A stretch of 24,148 bases of DNA from 2-12-FULL-60-25 sp003576745. Its GTDB lineage: Bacteria > Patescibacteriota > Patescibacteriia > 2-12-FULL-60-25. Under the pieces are notes generated by a model. The model saw only the letters and a program-made list of their open reading frames with translations, did no database searches and was not told the origin of the DNA. The stretch is taken from the NCBI GenBank assembly GCA_030272835.1, contig SZOQ01000010.1, forward strand, positions 1 to 24,148, written 5' to 3'. Below, one piece after another: positions 24,012 through 24,148 of the stretch. How positions within the stretch are numbered: the first letter of the stretch is position 1; every line of letters starts with the position of its first letter. The translations under genes and the position numbers were made by a program.

Positions 24012-24148
24012 TTATGGAGCATTTCCTCCTCTGGGCGGAGCAGCAGGAGGCGCGGGCGCAGGTTCGCCGAACATCGACGATTGCCCCGCCGCTTCCAGCT
24101 CGGCAGCAGACGGCGCATCGTCCTCCGGCTCGTCGCCGGGCTGATCGC
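24012..24148 (-). CDS. C-terminal end of an upstream gene (partial)
   Basis: The last 44 codons of a gene cut by the window edge end with TAA at 24012-24014, nine bases before the next start. The visible residues are acidic then Pro/Ala/Gly-rich (DQPGDEPEDDAP, then GEPAPAPPAAPPRGGNAP), a disordered tail. The body lies outside the window, so no function can be given; the tight spacing suggests it shares a transcript with the 764-residue gene. Confidence 0.65.
   Translation of the reverse strand, partial: DQPGDEPEDDAPSAAELEAAGQSSMFGEPAPAPPAAPPRGGNAP

Overview
The window looks like chromosomal DNA of a Patescibacteria (CPR) bacterium, perhaps a Parcubacteria- or Uhrbacteria-like lineage. This is an inference. 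It rests on a PrgI / TraC-like / VirB4 gene run with no recognisable outer-membrane secretion parts, small genes with short overlaps, encoded CCA ends on the tRNAs, and long intergenic stretches made of word-like repeats. TGA is used as an ordinary stop, so the Gracilibacteria-type recoding does not apply.

Layout. (1) Bases 1-2860: recG (minus) and a GIY-YIG nuclease (plus), bracketed by inverted copies of a short repeat. (2) 2961-5688: a stranded phage-type packaging module, consisting of the C-terminal stub of one DNA methyltransferase, an intact methyltransferase, a helix-turn-helix small-terminase-like protein and a large terminase, with overlapping ends and no capsid or tail genes nearby. 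(3) 5690-8470: a defence-like island. On the minus strand lie a DUF2188 protein, an HNH-SAVED nuclease of the Cap5 type (a CBASS effector) and, coupled to it by an ATGA overlap, a stub resembling the N-terminus of a CD-NTase cyclase that runs into the tail of an unrelated gene. Divergent on the plus strand lie an XRE repressor and an ImmA/IrrE metallopeptidase, a pairing reminiscent of the CapH-CapP regulators of some CBASS loci. The XRE/ImmA part is visibly more AT-rich than its surroundings. (4) 8574-8779: tRNA-Ser(GCU) and a partial copy of its 5' end. (5) 8800-13937: an RND permease and a very long HlyD-type adaptor, overlapping by ATGA. (6) 14356-17127: tRNA-Arg(GCG), a two-helix membrane protein, tRNA-Ser(UGA), a HAD phosphatase and a ComF-type phosphoribosyltransferase. 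(7) 17424-24148: a minus-strand conjugation/type IV secretion-like run: a partial gene, a 764-residue low-complexity protein, PrgI, a TraC-like domain protein, a VirB4 ATPase and a membrane-anchored protein.

Three intergenic islands (about 13985-14320, 17172-17423 and 21240-21707) are colinear copies of one non-coding repeat, the first inverted relative to the other two.

The most interesting area is 5690-8470: an apparently intact cyclic-nucleotide-activated nuclease whose cyclase has been cut down to a stub, beside a plausible repressor/protease pair. Function names come from motif recognition by eye; no database search was possible.
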